Shown here: positions 27,676 through 35,988 of the stretch, piece after piece
Layout: every line of letters starts with the position of its first letter
Position numbering within the stretch: position 1 is the stretch's first letter
Origin: Parasphingorhabdus flavimaris
GTDB taxonomy: Bacteria; Pseudomonadota; Alphaproteobacteria; Sphingomonadales; Sphingomonadaceae
Assembly: GCF_013371215.1 (NCBI RefSeq)
Contig: NZ_JABWMH010000001.1
Coordinates: forward strand, 62,001-126,000
Reading direction: 5' to 3'
Length of the DNA stretch: 64,000 nucleotides
Position numbers and translations under genes: made by a program
The notes under the pieces: generated by a model
What the model was told of the DNA's origin: nothing
The model's database searches: none
The model's input: the letters and a program-made list of their open reading frames with translations, nothing else

Positions 27676-29124
27676 ATGGCAACTCATCATGGAATGAAAG
27701 AATTCAAGGGGCTACCGGCCCTTTGCACCAGCGGCACCAACAGGAGTGACCGCTTTGGGCGAATGTTTGGTGACCTTCCCCCTCTCTATATCGACCCCAA
27801 TGCGCTGGCGGCGATCGGTGCACGAGACGGCCCTATGAAATCAACCGGCGCTGCCGAGAAGACAGACCATATTCCCGTAGCACATATCTTTTTCGGCCAG
27901 TTCGTCGATCATGATATTACACTGGACCTGACCAGCAGCTTCGCACGACTGGACCGGCCCGAACTGACGACCAATTTCCGGACGCCGACTCTGGATCTCG
28001 ATTGCATCTACGGCGACGGGCCGGAAGGTTCTCCCTTCATGTATTACCACGACCGACCGGAGTTTAACGGAGCCAAGCTGCTCACCGGTGCTGATATGCC
28101 GAGCGCAACGACCTTCCAAGCAGAGGATCTTTTGCGATCACCGGATTATCGCGCGGTCATTGGCGATCCGCGCAACGATGAAAACCGGATTATCTCGCAA
28201 TTGCAACTGGGTATCATCCGCTTCCACAACAAGGTTGTGGATCATCTTGACGGTGCCGGTATTGAAGCAGCCCATCTTTTTGAGGAGGCCCGGAGGGTGA
28301 CCACCTGGCATTACCAGTGGGTTGTGGTGAACGACTATCTGCGGGCCCTGGTGGGGAAACCGCTGCTTGACGATATTTTTGGCAATGGCCGCTTCATCTA
28401 TCGGCCGGAAGATTGTCATTTTGGCGAGCATTATGGAGCCGACCCTTTCATTCCGGTCGAATTTTCGGTCGCGGCATACCGGTTCGGCCATTCGATGATT
28501 CCGCAGCGCATCCAGATTCAGGCTGGGAAACCGGCGCTCGAGGTTTTCGGGCCCACGCTTGGCGAAGGGTTTGCGGCCTTGGGCGACGCAGATGCCGTGG
28601 TGCAATGGCCGCAAGTGCTCGACCTGACTGATCCGACCGTCGACCGTGCAGACAAGCTCGATGTCAAAATGGCGAAGGATTTGCTGAATCTACCCTTTGT
28701 AACCAATGGTGAAAAATCGCTCGCAACCCGGAACTTCCTGCGCGGTCAGGCCTTTCGGCTGCCCTCTGGTGAAAATATCGCGGAAGCCTGCGAACGGCCG
28801 GATACTGAAATCGAACAGGTTTCCGATGTTGCCAAAGCGCTGGCATCTTCTGCCTCGCCTCCCGCCAGTCTCGATGCCGGGACGCCTTTGTGGTTGTATA
28901 TCTTGGCGGAAGCCAGCGCGATCGGTCAGGAGGTTTCTCCCGGAACCTTTGTCCAGGGTGAGGGCCTCGGCCCAGTTGGCGGGCGGATAGTGGCGGAGAC
29001 CATTATCGGGCTGCTCGAGCTTGATGATGGCTCTTATCTAGGATCAAACCGCCAATGGTCGCCGGCTAACGAAGAGCATCCGCTCGGCACCGTCAATGAC
29101 CTGCTGTCGCTGCTGACCTTCTAA
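27676..29124 (+). CDS. Animal-type (peroxidasin-family) haem peroxidase
   Basis: A 482-residue peroxidase of the animal haem peroxidase superfamily. It has distal His79 in FGQFVDHDIT (with Asp80 as expected calcium ligand), catalytic Arg166 and Glu169 in GDPRNDENRII, and proximal His272 in YRFGHSMIP. The family oxidises halides or organic donors with H2O2. There is no signal peptide and no extra adhesion repeats. Codon use is ordinary for the window. The 296 bp upstream contain no gene. A related bacterial group is known as peroxicins; the role here is unknown. Confidence 0.9.
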   Translation: MATHHGMKEFKGLPALCTSGTNRSDRFGRMFGDLPPLYIDPNALAAIGARDGPMKSTGAAEKTDHIPVAHIFFGQFVDHDITLDLTSSFARLDRPELTTNFRTPTLDLDCIYGDGPEGSPFMYYHDRPEFNGAKLLTGADMPSATTFQAEDLLRSPDYRAVIGDPRNDENRIISQLQLGIIRFHNKVVDHLDGAGIEAAHLFEEARRVTTWHYQWVVVNDYLRALVGKPLLDDIFGNGRFIYRPEDCHFGEHYGADPFIPVEFSVAAYRFGHSMIPQRIQIQAGKPALEVFGPTLGEGFAALGDADAVVQWPQVLDLTDPTVDRADKLDVKMAKDLLNLPFVTNGEKSLATRNFLRGQAFRLPSGENIAEACERPDTEIEQVSDVAKALASSASPPASLDAGTPLWLYILAEASAIGQEVSPGTFVQGEGLGPVGGRIVAETIIGLLELDDGSYLGSNRQWSPANEEHPLGTVNDLLSLLTF

Positions 29125-29179
29125 CAGTGGCGATGCGAGCCGATCCGGGCCAGTCGCCGGATCGGTTTGCACCCCGCTT

Positions 29180-29899
29180 TCAATCAAGATAGAAGTTCAC
29201 TGTCGTCACCACCCGGACCTTTTTATACGGCGTATCGGTCACGCCATAGCCACCGGCATCGCCGTCGCGGCTGTTGATGCTGAAATAGCCCTGGGTGGCG
29301 GATTTGATCCCTCCGACATCGGTGCCGCTGTCTTCGGCAAATTGTTCGGCAGACTTGCGGGCATCCTTGGTGGCAGCAGCGACCATTTCGGGCTTGATTT
29401 CGTCCAGTTTGGTGAAGGTGTAGCTCATCCCCGAACCGTCCTCGAGGACGACGCCGCGGCGGACCAGATCGAACTGGCGAGCGACAGCGGCCTGTGCCTT
29501 GTCGATATCATTGGTGCGCAGGCTGAGCCGCTGGCGGATGGTATATTGCGGGACGCCGTTGGAACTATACTGGTTGACGTTGGCCCCGGTTGGTTTGAGC
29601 GCGTCGGCCTGGAAGCCCAGCTCCTTGAAAAAGGCGGTGATCGCATCGGTGTCGCGGTCAATATCGGTCTGGGCGCTCTGCAGGTCGGTCGACTGCGCGC
29701 TATAGGCAATGGTCCAAGTGGCGAGGTCGGCGGTCACTTCGCGCTCGGCCAGGCCGCGCACGGTGACACTGCGATCCGCCATTTTCGCCCGCAACAGGCC
29801 ATCACCCAGCAGATAGCCGCCGATGATCAGCCCGACCGTCAGCAGGCCCGCGCTCGCCAGCCAGACCTTGTTCCTGCTCTCGATAAAATTCTCGCTCAT
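29180..29899 (-). CDS. SIMPL-domain (YggE-like) protein
   Basis: A 239-residue protein with an N-terminal membrane anchor (about 12-33) and a periplasmic SIMPL domain, as in SVTVRGLAEREVTADLATWTIAYSAQSTDLQSAQ, ending PYKKVRVVTTVNFYLD. E. coli YggE of this family lowers oxidative stress; the mechanism is unknown. ATG at 29899 is preferred over GTG at 29902, with GGGAAAGAG upstream. Divergent from gloA. Confidence 0.88.
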   Translation of the reverse strand: MSENFIESRNKVWLASAGLLTVGLIIGGYLLGDGLLRAKMADRSVTVRGLAEREVTADLATWTIAYSAQSTDLQSAQTDIDRDTDAITAFFKELGFQADALKPTGANVNQYSSNGVPQYTIRQRLSLRTNDIDKAQAAVARQFDLVRRGVVLEDGSGMSYTFTKLDEIKPEMVAAATKDARKSAEQFAEDSGTDVGGIKSATQGYFSINSRDGDAGGYGVTDTPYKKVRVVTTVNFYLD

Positions 29900-30008
29900 C
29901 ACTCTTTCCCTCAGTTCAAAAGCCGCTTAGGCTGGATGAAACGACCCGGTTCGAACTTGCGATATCTGCGATGAACCGTTTCTGAATAGCGATGAATGGA
30001 GAATAGCC

Positions 30009-30452
30009 TTGGCCATAAAATATCTGCACAGCATGCTCAGGGTCAGCGATCCGGACGCCAGCGTTGCATTTTTCGAACTGCTCGGCCTTGAAGAAGTCCG
30101 TCGCTATGACAGCGAGCAAGGCCGCTTCACACTGATCTTTCTTGCCGCTCCCGGCGAGAAGGATATTGCCGAGGTCGAGCTGACCTATAACTGGCCGGCC
30201 GAAGACGGCAGTCCGGACGAGCAATATGGCGGTGGCCGCAATTTCGGCCATCTCGCTTATGCGGTCGATGACATTTACGCCTTGTGCCAAAAGCTGATGG
30301 ATGCCGGTGTGACAATCAACCGGCCGCCGCGCGATGGCCACATGGCCTTTGTGCGATCGCCGGACAATATCTCGGTCGAGCTGCTGCAAAAGGGTGATCG
30401 GCTCGCGGTCCAGGAACCCTGGGCGAGCATGGAAAATATCGGCGAGTGGTAG
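30009..30452 (+). CDS. gloA: Glyoxalase I (lactoylglutathione lyase)
   Basis: A 147-residue metalloenzyme converting the methylglyoxal-glutathione hemithioacetal to S-lactoylglutathione. It has HSMLRVSDPDASVAFFELLG (metal-ligand His about 7), VELTYNW, FGHLAYAVDDIYALC (second His) and PDNISVELLQKG (Glu ligand). TTG start at 30009 with GGAG upstream; no ATG is in frame nearby. Glyoxalase II lies 2.3 kb downstream, beyond an opposite-strand diguanylate cyclase gene. Confidence 0.93.
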   Translation: MAIKYLHSMLRVSDPDASVAFFELLGLEEVRRYDSEQGRFTLIFLAAPGEKDIAEVELTYNWPAEDGSPDEQYGGGRNFGHLAYAVDDIYALCQKLMDAGVTINRPPRDGHMAFVRSPDNISVELLQKGDRLAVQEPWASMENIGEW

Positions 30453-30465
30453 GACCTGTCGGTCG

Positions 30466-32190
30466 CTAGATCGCGGCCTTGCCGGGTCGCTGTGACGGAG
30501 TGGCCTGCGAAATATCGATCCACACGACCTGGTTGCGGCCATTATTCTTGGCATCATAGAGGCGCCGGTCGGCGGTCGCCATGACGCTGCGCAACGTGGC
30601 GCGCCGGGCAATTTCGGCAACGCCAACCGAGAATGTGACCGGCTCCTGTATCTCCGGTACCCGTTCGCGCACCGCCTTGATCAGCGCCTGGCAGATTTCG
30701 GTCAGCTCGTTCGCAGGATATTTTCTCCGGTCGTGGCGATTGTCATTGCGCATCAGCAGGGTGAATTCCTCGCCGCCGATCCGCGCGGCGAAATGGTACG
30801 TCGAATCCAGCTCTTTGCCGACGACCCGCAAGACCTCGTCGCCGATCTCGTGGCCGTAAAGGTCATTGACCCGTTTGAAAAAATCAATGTCGATAATCGC
30901 AAGATGACTGTAGCGGTGCTCGTGCTGGTTATGCTCATATTCCCTTTCGAAGGCACGGCGGTTGCTCATCATCGTCAATCCGTCGGTGTCGGCGAGCAGG
31001 GTCAGTTCGACCTGTTTGCGCAATATGCTCTCATTCTGCTGGCGCAGGCGGAGAATCCGATTGGCAACCCCGAGCGCGAGAATGATGGTTTCCAGTACCA
31101 GCGCGAAATAAAGGCCATAGTCGAGCACCGCCCAGCCGACGTATAAATCCATGCCGCGTGCGACCCGGTCCAGTCCGAAAATGATGATCGGTGTCCAGCC
31201 TGCGATCTGAAACCAGATCGCGTTGCTGCCCCGGCGCAATGCATGGCCCATTGTATATAATACCATGCAAAAGGCGGGCAGGAATGACGCGTGATAATAA
31301 GCGCGTGCGTGGATGCTGTGGCCCCCGTCGATCTGCATGACGAACGCCGTGACGAGCAGCGGCAAAAGGGCGCCTATCAATATGACGGCCCGAAGCCAGG
31401 GTGCAATTTTGCCCCGTTCGACGAAGCGGACGAGGAAAAAGCCGCCGGCTGCAAAACCGGCCGCGAGGGTCCAGTGATTGAACAGCATCTTGGTGGTCAG
31501 GCTGGTCTCGGGAAAGGCGATGAAGATCAGGCCGGAAGAGCTGAACGTATAGGCGACGGTCGCACCGATCATCAGGCTGTGCCAGAGCATGAAACTGTAA
31601 CGCAGCGCTCCGTAGAAGAACAGATTATAGATCAGCGGCATGATCGCCATGCCGCACAAAACCGCAAACATCACCGAGAGCGGGAGTTTCAGGTCATCCC
31701 ATTTCTGCCTGGATGCCAGTTCGATAACCGACACCGAGTTGAGCGTGCGCGGATTGTCGATCGTCACATAGACTTGCTCGACACGGTTTCGGGTCCCGGG
31801 CTTTTCTGTTCCCGGCACGGCAAGCCCGTATCGACCTTTTGGCCGCCAGCTGTCGATCACGGCCTGCTCTGAAAAATAGGATGACAATATCGTGCCATCG
31901 TCGAGAACCGCATGGACCTGCATCGTCGTAAGACCGTTGTTCTCTCCCTGGACTTCCACCGTACCGGGCTCGATTGTGTCGGCGTCGAAAGGCAGTCTGA
32001 CCCATGCGCGGGGACTCGTGATGGTCCCGTTATTCTTTGAACAGTCGAAGGGCTGGCCAGCCTCCAGCAATGTCGGCAAGGACGTGTCTTTGGCGCTGCT
32101 CAACGTGCATATGCTGTTTACCGCCGGCGCTTCGGCGTGAGCCGGGGAGCAGAGACAGAAATATACAAGAAATGCAATCAACAAGCGCAA
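30466..32190 (-). CDS. Diguanylate cyclase with 7TM-DISM sensor
   Basis: About 574 residues. The signal peptide (to about ...CSPAHA) is followed by an extracellular DISM-like beta domain (about 20-180), seven membrane helices (about 185-385), a short coiled coil (NRILRLRQQNESILRKQVELTLLA) and a GGDEF domain with an intact GGEEF motif (about 472). It should make c-di-GMP at the inner face of the membrane in response to a periplasmic ligand. The allosteric RxxD I-site is absent. I chose TTG at 32190, which has GAGGGA upstream; TTG at 32220 is the alternative. Confidence 0.88.
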   Translation of the reverse strand: MRLLIAFLVYFCLCSPAHAEAPAVNSICTLSSAKDTSLPTLLEAGQPFDCSKNNGTITSPRAWVRLPFDADTIEPGTVEVQGENNGLTTMQVHAVLDDGTILSSYFSEQAVIDSWRPKGRYGLAVPGTEKPGTRNRVEQVYVTIDNPRTLNSVSVIELASRQKWDDLKLPLSVMFAVLCGMAIMPLIYNLFFYGALRYSFMLWHSLMIGATVAYTFSSSGLIFIAFPETSLTTKMLFNHWTLAAGFAAGGFFLVRFVERGKIAPWLRAVILIGALLPLLVTAFVMQIDGGHSIHARAYYHASFLPAFCMVLYTMGHALRRGSNAIWFQIAGWTPIIIFGLDRVARGMDLYVGWAVLDYGLYFALVLETIILALGVANRILRLRQQNESILRKQVELTLLADTDGLTMMSNRRAFEREYEHNQHEHRYSHLAIIDIDFFKRVNDLYGHEIGDEVLRVVGKELDSTYHFAARIGGEEFTLLMRNDNRHDRRKYPANELTEICQALIKAVRERVPEIQEPVTFSVGVAEIARRATLRSVMATADRRLYDAKNNGRNQVVWIDISQATPSQRPGKAAI

Positions 32191-32302
32191 TAGACGTCCC
32201 TCTCTCAAAAGGCTCTGCAACCGAATGGATTTTGATAGGAGTGAAGTGTTATTTTGAGGTTAACCATCGACAGTTCTGGATTTGCAGAGTAATTTGACCG
32301 TC

Positions 32303-33025
32303 ATGCTTGAAATTATCAGAATTCCCGTATTGTCCGACAATTATGTCTGGCTGGTCCATGAACCGGAATCGCAGGAGACGATGGTCGTCGATCCGGCGGT
32401 CGCCGAACCGGTGCTGGCCGAGGCGGAAAAGCGCGGCTGGACCATCACCCAGATCTGGAACACCCACTGGCATCCCGACCATACCGGCGGCAATGCCGCG
32501 ATCAAGGAAGCGACCGGCTGCCATATCACCGGCCCGGAAGCCGAGAAGGAACGTATCCCGACGCTCGACACGATGGTCCGGGAAGGCGACACGGTCCGGC
32601 TGGGCAATGTGGTTGCGGAGGTGATCGACGTACCGGCGCACACCGCCGGCCATATTGCCTTCCACATCCCTTCGGAAAAGGTCGCCTTCGTCGGCGATAC
32701 GCTGTTCGCCATGGGTTGCGGGCGGCTGTTCGAGGGGACGGCGGAGCAGATGTACAATAATATGCGCAAGCTCGAGGCGCTGCCCGACGCCACCAGGATA
32801 TACTGCGCCCACGAATATACCCAGGCCAATGGCGAATATGCGCTGGTCGCGGAGCCGGACAATCTCGCGCTGAAGGAGCGGATGGCCGAGGTGCTGACGC
32901 TGCGCGCACGCGGCGAGGCGACGGTGCCAACGACGATCCGGCTGGAGCGCGCCACCAACCCGTTCATGCGGGCGAAATCGGCGGCGGAACTGGGCGAGCG
33001 GCGGACCGCGAAAGACAATTTCTAG
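32303..33025 (+). CDS. gloB: Glyoxalase II (hydroxyacylglutathione hydrolase)
   Basis: A 240-residue MBL-fold hydrolase releasing D-lactate and glutathione from S-lactoylglutathione. It has the metal motif THWHPDHTGGN (H55, H57, D59, H60), PAHTAGHIAFHI, VGDTLFAMGCGRLFEGT (bridging Asp) and CAHEYTQAN, with a C-terminal glutathione-binding segment (RAKSAAELGERRTAKDNF). ATG at 32303 chosen by family start; ribosome site weak. It completes the pathway started by gloA. Confidence 0.94.
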   Translation: MLEIIRIPVLSDNYVWLVHEPESQETMVVDPAVAEPVLAEAEKRGWTITQIWNTHWHPDHTGGNAAIKEATGCHITGPEAEKERIPTLDTMVREGDTVRLGNVVAEVIDVPAHTAGHIAFHIPSEKVAFVGDTLFAMGCGRLFEGTAEQMYNNMRKLEALPDATRIYCAHEYTQANGEYALVAEPDNLALKERMAEVLTLRARGEATVPTTIRLERATNPFMRAKSAAELGERRTAKDNF

Positions 33026-33109
33026 CGCCGCCCCCCGCATTTCATCCCCGGTTCAGTCGCATTCATGTTATATGACTGGCTGACGGGGGCTGGATAGAGG
33101 AGACAGGTG

Positions 33110-33520
33110 ATGAGAAAATTGCTTTTGACGATTCCCGCGGTGATGCTTTTTGCCGCACCCGCGATGAGCGAGGAAAAGATCGAGCTCACCGAAAAACAGC
33201 AGACAATGCTCGACAAGCGCCTCGAGGGGCGAACGGCCGGTGAGCCCAGATCCTGCATCAACGGCAATGACCAGCGCAACATGACGGTTATCAGCGACGA
33301 TATATTGATCTTCGGATCGAGCCGGAACGCCCGCACCATCTATGTCAACATGCCCTATGGCGGCTGCCGCAACGCGGACCGCAATATATTGGTCTACAGC
33401 CGCCCGACATCCTCGCTATGCAAGGGCGAGATCATCAGGCTGGTCGATAATCACAGCGGCATCACCATGGGCAGCTGCTCCTTTGGTGAATTCGTGCCCT
33501 ATACCAAGGACGCGGACTGA
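33110..33520 (+). CDS. Periplasmic DUF6491-like protein
   Basis: A 136-residue protein with a signal peptide (MRKLLLTIPAVMLFAAPAMSEEK). The mature part is conserved-looking, with RLEGRTAGEPRSCI, ARTIYVNMPYGGC and LCKGEIIRLVDNHSGITMGSCSFGEFVPY, containing four cysteines that may form disulfides. This resembles DUF6491, from memory of the family pattern; the function is unknown. GAGGAGA lies before the ATG. Followed by a strong terminator. Confidence 0.78.
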   Translation: MRKLLLTIPAVMLFAAPAMSEEKIELTEKQQTMLDKRLEGRTAGEPRSCINGNDQRNMTVISDDILIFGSSRNARTIYVNMPYGGCRNADRNILVYSRPTSSLCKGEIIRLVDNHSGITMGSCSFGEFVPYTKDAD

Positions 33521-33571
33521 ATTTAACCAGCCGACCGGGGTGGAATAGACGCCCGCATCTGCAAGGCAAAA

Positions 33572-33600
33572 GCCCCGACTCCGCATGTGCGGGCCGGGGC
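33572..33600. terminator. Bidirectional terminator
   Basis: The outer stem GCCCCG/CGGGGC (33572-33577/33595-33600) plus inner CCGCA/TGCGG is flanked by AAAA on the left and GTTT on the right. It separates the convergent DUF6491-like and DUF2171 genes. Confidence 0.85.
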
Positions 33601-33625
33601 GTTTGATCGAATTGGCGGTTCGGAC

Positions 33626-33883
33626 CTATTGGGCTTCTTCAAACATGTTTACCGCATTTTCGCCGGTGGCGGAGAGGCGCAGCTGGTCGCCCTCTGCCTC
33701 GGCGACCAGTTCGATCGGCAGATAATGATGGAAGGCGCCTTTGCCGCCCTCGGTCTGCGGGCTGTCATGCTTGGTCAGCTTGATCCGCTCGCCGCTGTCG
33801 TCGAGATGGTCGACGGTGCCGACGTGCACGCCGTCCGCGCCGACGACTTCCATATGTTCCCTGATCTGGCTTTTATCAAACAT
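33626..33883 (-). CDS. DUF2171 family stress protein
   Basis: An 85-residue protein, MFDKSQIREHMEVVGADGVHVGTVDHLD and GERIKLTKHD, matching DUF2171, a PRC-barrel-like small domain of unknown function. The start at 33883 has AAAGGAAA upstream. A longer frame from 33916 would begin at the predicted transcription start and is rejected. A perfect EcfG promoter lies 36 bp upstream. Confidence 0.9.
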   Translation of the reverse strand: MFDKSQIREHMEVVGADGVHVGTVDHLDDSGERIKLTKHDSPQTEGGKGAFHHYLPIELVAEAEGDQLRLSATGENAVNMFEEAQ

Positions 33884-33918
33884 GTCGATTTCCTTTTCTG
33901 TTTCGTTTCTGGTCAACC

Positions 33919-33943
33919 AACGTGCGGGAGGCGATCCTGTTCC
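33919..33943 (-). promoter_or_regulatory. EcfG (general stress sigma) promoter
   Basis: On the minus strand, GGAAC (33943-33939), 16 bases, then CGTT (33922-33919): a full consensus match. It would start transcription about 25-30 nt before the DUF2171 ATG at 33883. Confidence 0.87.
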
Positions 33944-33976
33944 GGAAAAAGCGGAAGAAGAAACGAGGGAAGGGCG

Positions 33977-34291
33977 CTAGTCGCGATCGAGCAGGTCGTC
34001 GGTCACCTCCATCAGCAGCAGCGGCTCGTCGGCGGTATCGGCGATCGCGTCGACAAAGGCGGCGCGGGTGTCCGGGTCGTCATAGGCCATTTTGGCGTCA
34101 AAGGCCTTTTGCCAGGTCGCCTCGTCCGGCCATTCGGCGACGCCGATGAAGCGGCCCTCCTTGTCGCGGTGGAGGCGGGAGCCGAGGCTGCCGTATTTTT
34201 CGCGGATCAGCGCTGTGCCGCGCCGCCAGGCGGTGCGGAACTGCTCTTCCTTGCCGGGATGGACTTTCCACCAATAGGCTGCAACGAACAT
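33977..34291 (-). CDS. Antibiotic biosynthesis monooxygenase (ABM)-like protein
   Basis: A 104-residue ferredoxin-like dimeric alpha/beta-barrel protein. It begins MFVAAYWWKVHPGKEEQFRTAWRRGTALIREKYGSLGSRLH and continues FIGVAEWPDEATWQKAF. ABM-fold proteins range from true monooxygenases to haem or stress proteins; the substrate is unknown. GAGGAGAAG lies before the ATG at 34291. It is 29 bp downstream of the extensin-like gene and probably shares its stress promoter. Confidence 0.82.
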   Translation of the reverse strand: MFVAAYWWKVHPGKEEQFRTAWRRGTALIREKYGSLGSRLHRDKEGRFIGVAEWPDEATWQKAFDAKMAYDDPDTRAAFVDAIADTADEPLLLMEVTDDLLDRD

Positions 34292-34320
34292 GGTTTCTTC
34301 TCCTCTATGCTTGCCGGTTG

Positions 34321-35028
34321 CTAGCGGCAATATTGGTAGCCGCCGCGCCGGGCCTGGTCGAAATGCAGATGGTCGGCGTGCGCCTTGTTATAATCCGGCG
34401 ACAGGGTGGTTGCGAAAATATCGCAGGCGCCGTCGCGGACCGCCTTGAGAAAGCGCGATCGTTCATCATCCGCATTCCAGTGGCCGGCGACCGAGACGCT
34501 GCGCCCGTCGGCGAGGCGGAAGGCGGCGATGTCGATTGCGTTGGCGGTGGCATGTTCGCTGAAATTGCCGCTTTCCCCGCCGCCGATCCGGCGGCAGCTG
34601 TAGCTGCCATAGGTGATGATCTGCGCGACCGTGGTGCCGAGATGCTCGCGGGCCGCGGCTTTGACGATCTGCTTTTCCCACAGCACCAGACTGGCCGCCA
34701 TCGGGCAGCTTGTCTTCGCGGCGGGGCTGTAGGCGATGGATCGCGGCTGGTCGCGGGTCAGCGTGACGCCATTGGCATAGCCGCAATTCGGCCCGGCGCT
34801 GACCGGGGGCAGGGTGGAATAGCCTATCGACGCGGCCTCGAGCAGGCCGTGGCACTGCGGCGTGTCGTCGGCGAGCGCGTCGATCTTGCGGGTGGTGAAC
34901 GGCCCGACCGGATCGGCCAGCGTCAGCGGTGTCCAGGGCATGCGGTGGTCGTGGCTGATCCACTCGTAGCCGCGCAGCAGCAGCGCGAGGAGGATGACGA
35001 GAAGGATGGTGCGGAAGGAGATGGTCAC
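34321..35028 (-). CDS. Extensin-like C-terminal domain protein
   Basis: A 235-residue protein with an N-terminal membrane anchor (about 5-19) and an exported extensin-like C-terminal domain. Potential zinc-peptidase-like motifs are SEHATANAIDIAAFRLADG and HADHLHFDQARRGGYQYC. The domain resembles D-Ala-D-Ala-type metallopeptidases and may act on peptidoglycan. A perfect EcfG promoter 45 bp upstream places it, with the ABM gene, in the general stress response. Confidence 0.88.
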   Translation of the reverse strand: MTISFRTILLVILLALLLRGYEWISHDHRMPWTPLTLADPVGPFTTRKIDALADDTPQCHGLLEAASIGYSTLPPVSAGPNCGYANGVTLTRDQPRSIAYSPAAKTSCPMAASLVLWEKQIVKAAAREHLGTTVAQIITYGSYSCRRIGGGESGNFSEHATANAIDIAAFRLADGRSVSVAGHWNADDERSRFLKAVRDGACDIFATTLSPDYNKAHADHLHFDQARRGGYQYCR

Positions 35029-35072
35029 TGATCCTTGTGCAGCGCGTGCGGGGTTTGGGGACTTGTTTATGC

Positions 35073-35097
35073 AACGGTCGCAGGTGGGAAAAGTTCC
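35073..35097 (-). promoter_or_regulatory. EcfG (general stress sigma) promoter
   Basis: Minus-strand GGAAC (35097-35093), 16 bases, then CGTT (35076-35073), with about 40 nt to the extensin-like gene's ATG at 35028. Confidence 0.87.
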
Positions 35098-35172
35098 CCG
35101 GCGGCGGGGGTCGCCGGGATAGTGCGTTTATGGGACTCGCACGAAGACACGAAGCCGCGAAGGGGTTGTTCA

Positions 35173-35429
35173 CCTTCTCCCGTGAGGGAGAAGGATACGA
35201 AGCCTTATCCGAAGCCTCGGCGAAGGCGGCTAGGCGCAGTTGGATGAGGGTGTTCCGCTGGTGATTATCCGATAGTGGTGGGCCTGTCGAACCACGCCTC
35301 TCGTCGATGGGCGCCCTTCGACAAGCTCAGGACTAACGGATATGCGCGAGGTCCGCTAAACCCTCACCCAGCTCCGACTAGCCAGCAAGCTGCCAAGTCT
35401 GCACAACCCTCTCCCTTGAGGGAGAGGGG
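35173..35429. repeat. Composite inverted repeat, copy 1
   Basis: The left module (35173-35250) begins with a CCTTCTCCC/GGGAGAAGG hairpin and ends GTTGGATGAGGG. The right module (35361-35429) begins CCCTCACCCAGCTCC and ends with a CCCTCTCCC/GGGAGAGGG hairpin. The right module is a diverged reverse complement of the left. Between them lies a CTTCGACAAGCTCAGG motif. A second copy is at 60993-61151. The 423-bp gap also holds the EcfG promoter and no gene. Confidence 0.8.
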
Positions 35430-35451
35430 ATTGGTGTATCCCGTAAGCTTT

Positions 35452-35898
35452 CTAATCATCCGCAGGAGGCCATTTGAACATTTCCGTGAACTCTGCGGAA
35501 AGCCGATTTTTGAATTCGATTGCTTCTCGTTCCAAAGCGGTGATTAATTTCACCCTCAGAGCATGGCCTATCTTCTTGGATGAATCGACTGTGCGTTGGC
35601 CTGTCATGTGCGCAATTTGAGTATTAAGCTTGTCCCTCTCAGCTCTTGTGAGGTTTGCTAAATGGGTCGCCTGATAGCTTCCGCCAGTATAATCTTTGGC
35701 GTGCCTGCCTTGCTTGTTTTCGAAGAATTCGAGCAGCAGTCGCGCATGGATGCAGAAAGACTCGATTAGTGCGTTGCGTAGCACCATATCGGCTGGAGGC
35801 GACCGCAATTTTTCATATGTCTGTCGAAGCATCCAAAACTCGTACGGCAGATGTTCGCCAAGAATCTCCTCGTCTGTCGCGATGCTTGGCTTGATCAA
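35452..35898 (-). CDS. Hypothetical protein, atypical composition
   Basis: A 148-residue soluble, mainly helical protein with FCIHARLLLEFFENKQG, YQATHLANLTRAERDKLNTQIAHMTGQR and ALEREAIEFKNRLSAEFTEMF. I do not recognise a family; the helical pattern with RxxxH-like segments recalls HEPN-type proteins, but that is speculative. Its DNA is noticeably more AT-rich than its neighbours and it abuts a repeat element, both consistent with acquisition. Confidence 0.68.
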   Translation of the reverse strand: MIKPSIATDEEILGEHLPYEFWMLRQTYEKLRSPPADMVLRNALIESFCIHARLLLEFFENKQGRHAKDYTGGSYQATHLANLTRAERDKLNTQIAHMTGQRTVDSSKKIGHALRVKLITALEREAIEFKNRLSAEFTEMFKWPPADD

Positions 35899-35988
35899 TT
35901 CTAACGGTCCTTCGTTTTGATTCGAATTTCAGCCATTCGCTATACTGTGGCAGACATTTTGTTTCTTTCCGATCGTTGGAGCCTCCCT

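Noticed and set aside
33884-33916. Longer N-terminus for the DUF2171 protein starting at 33916
   Set aside because: It would begin at or before the transcription start set by the EcfG promoter and adds residues outside the family.
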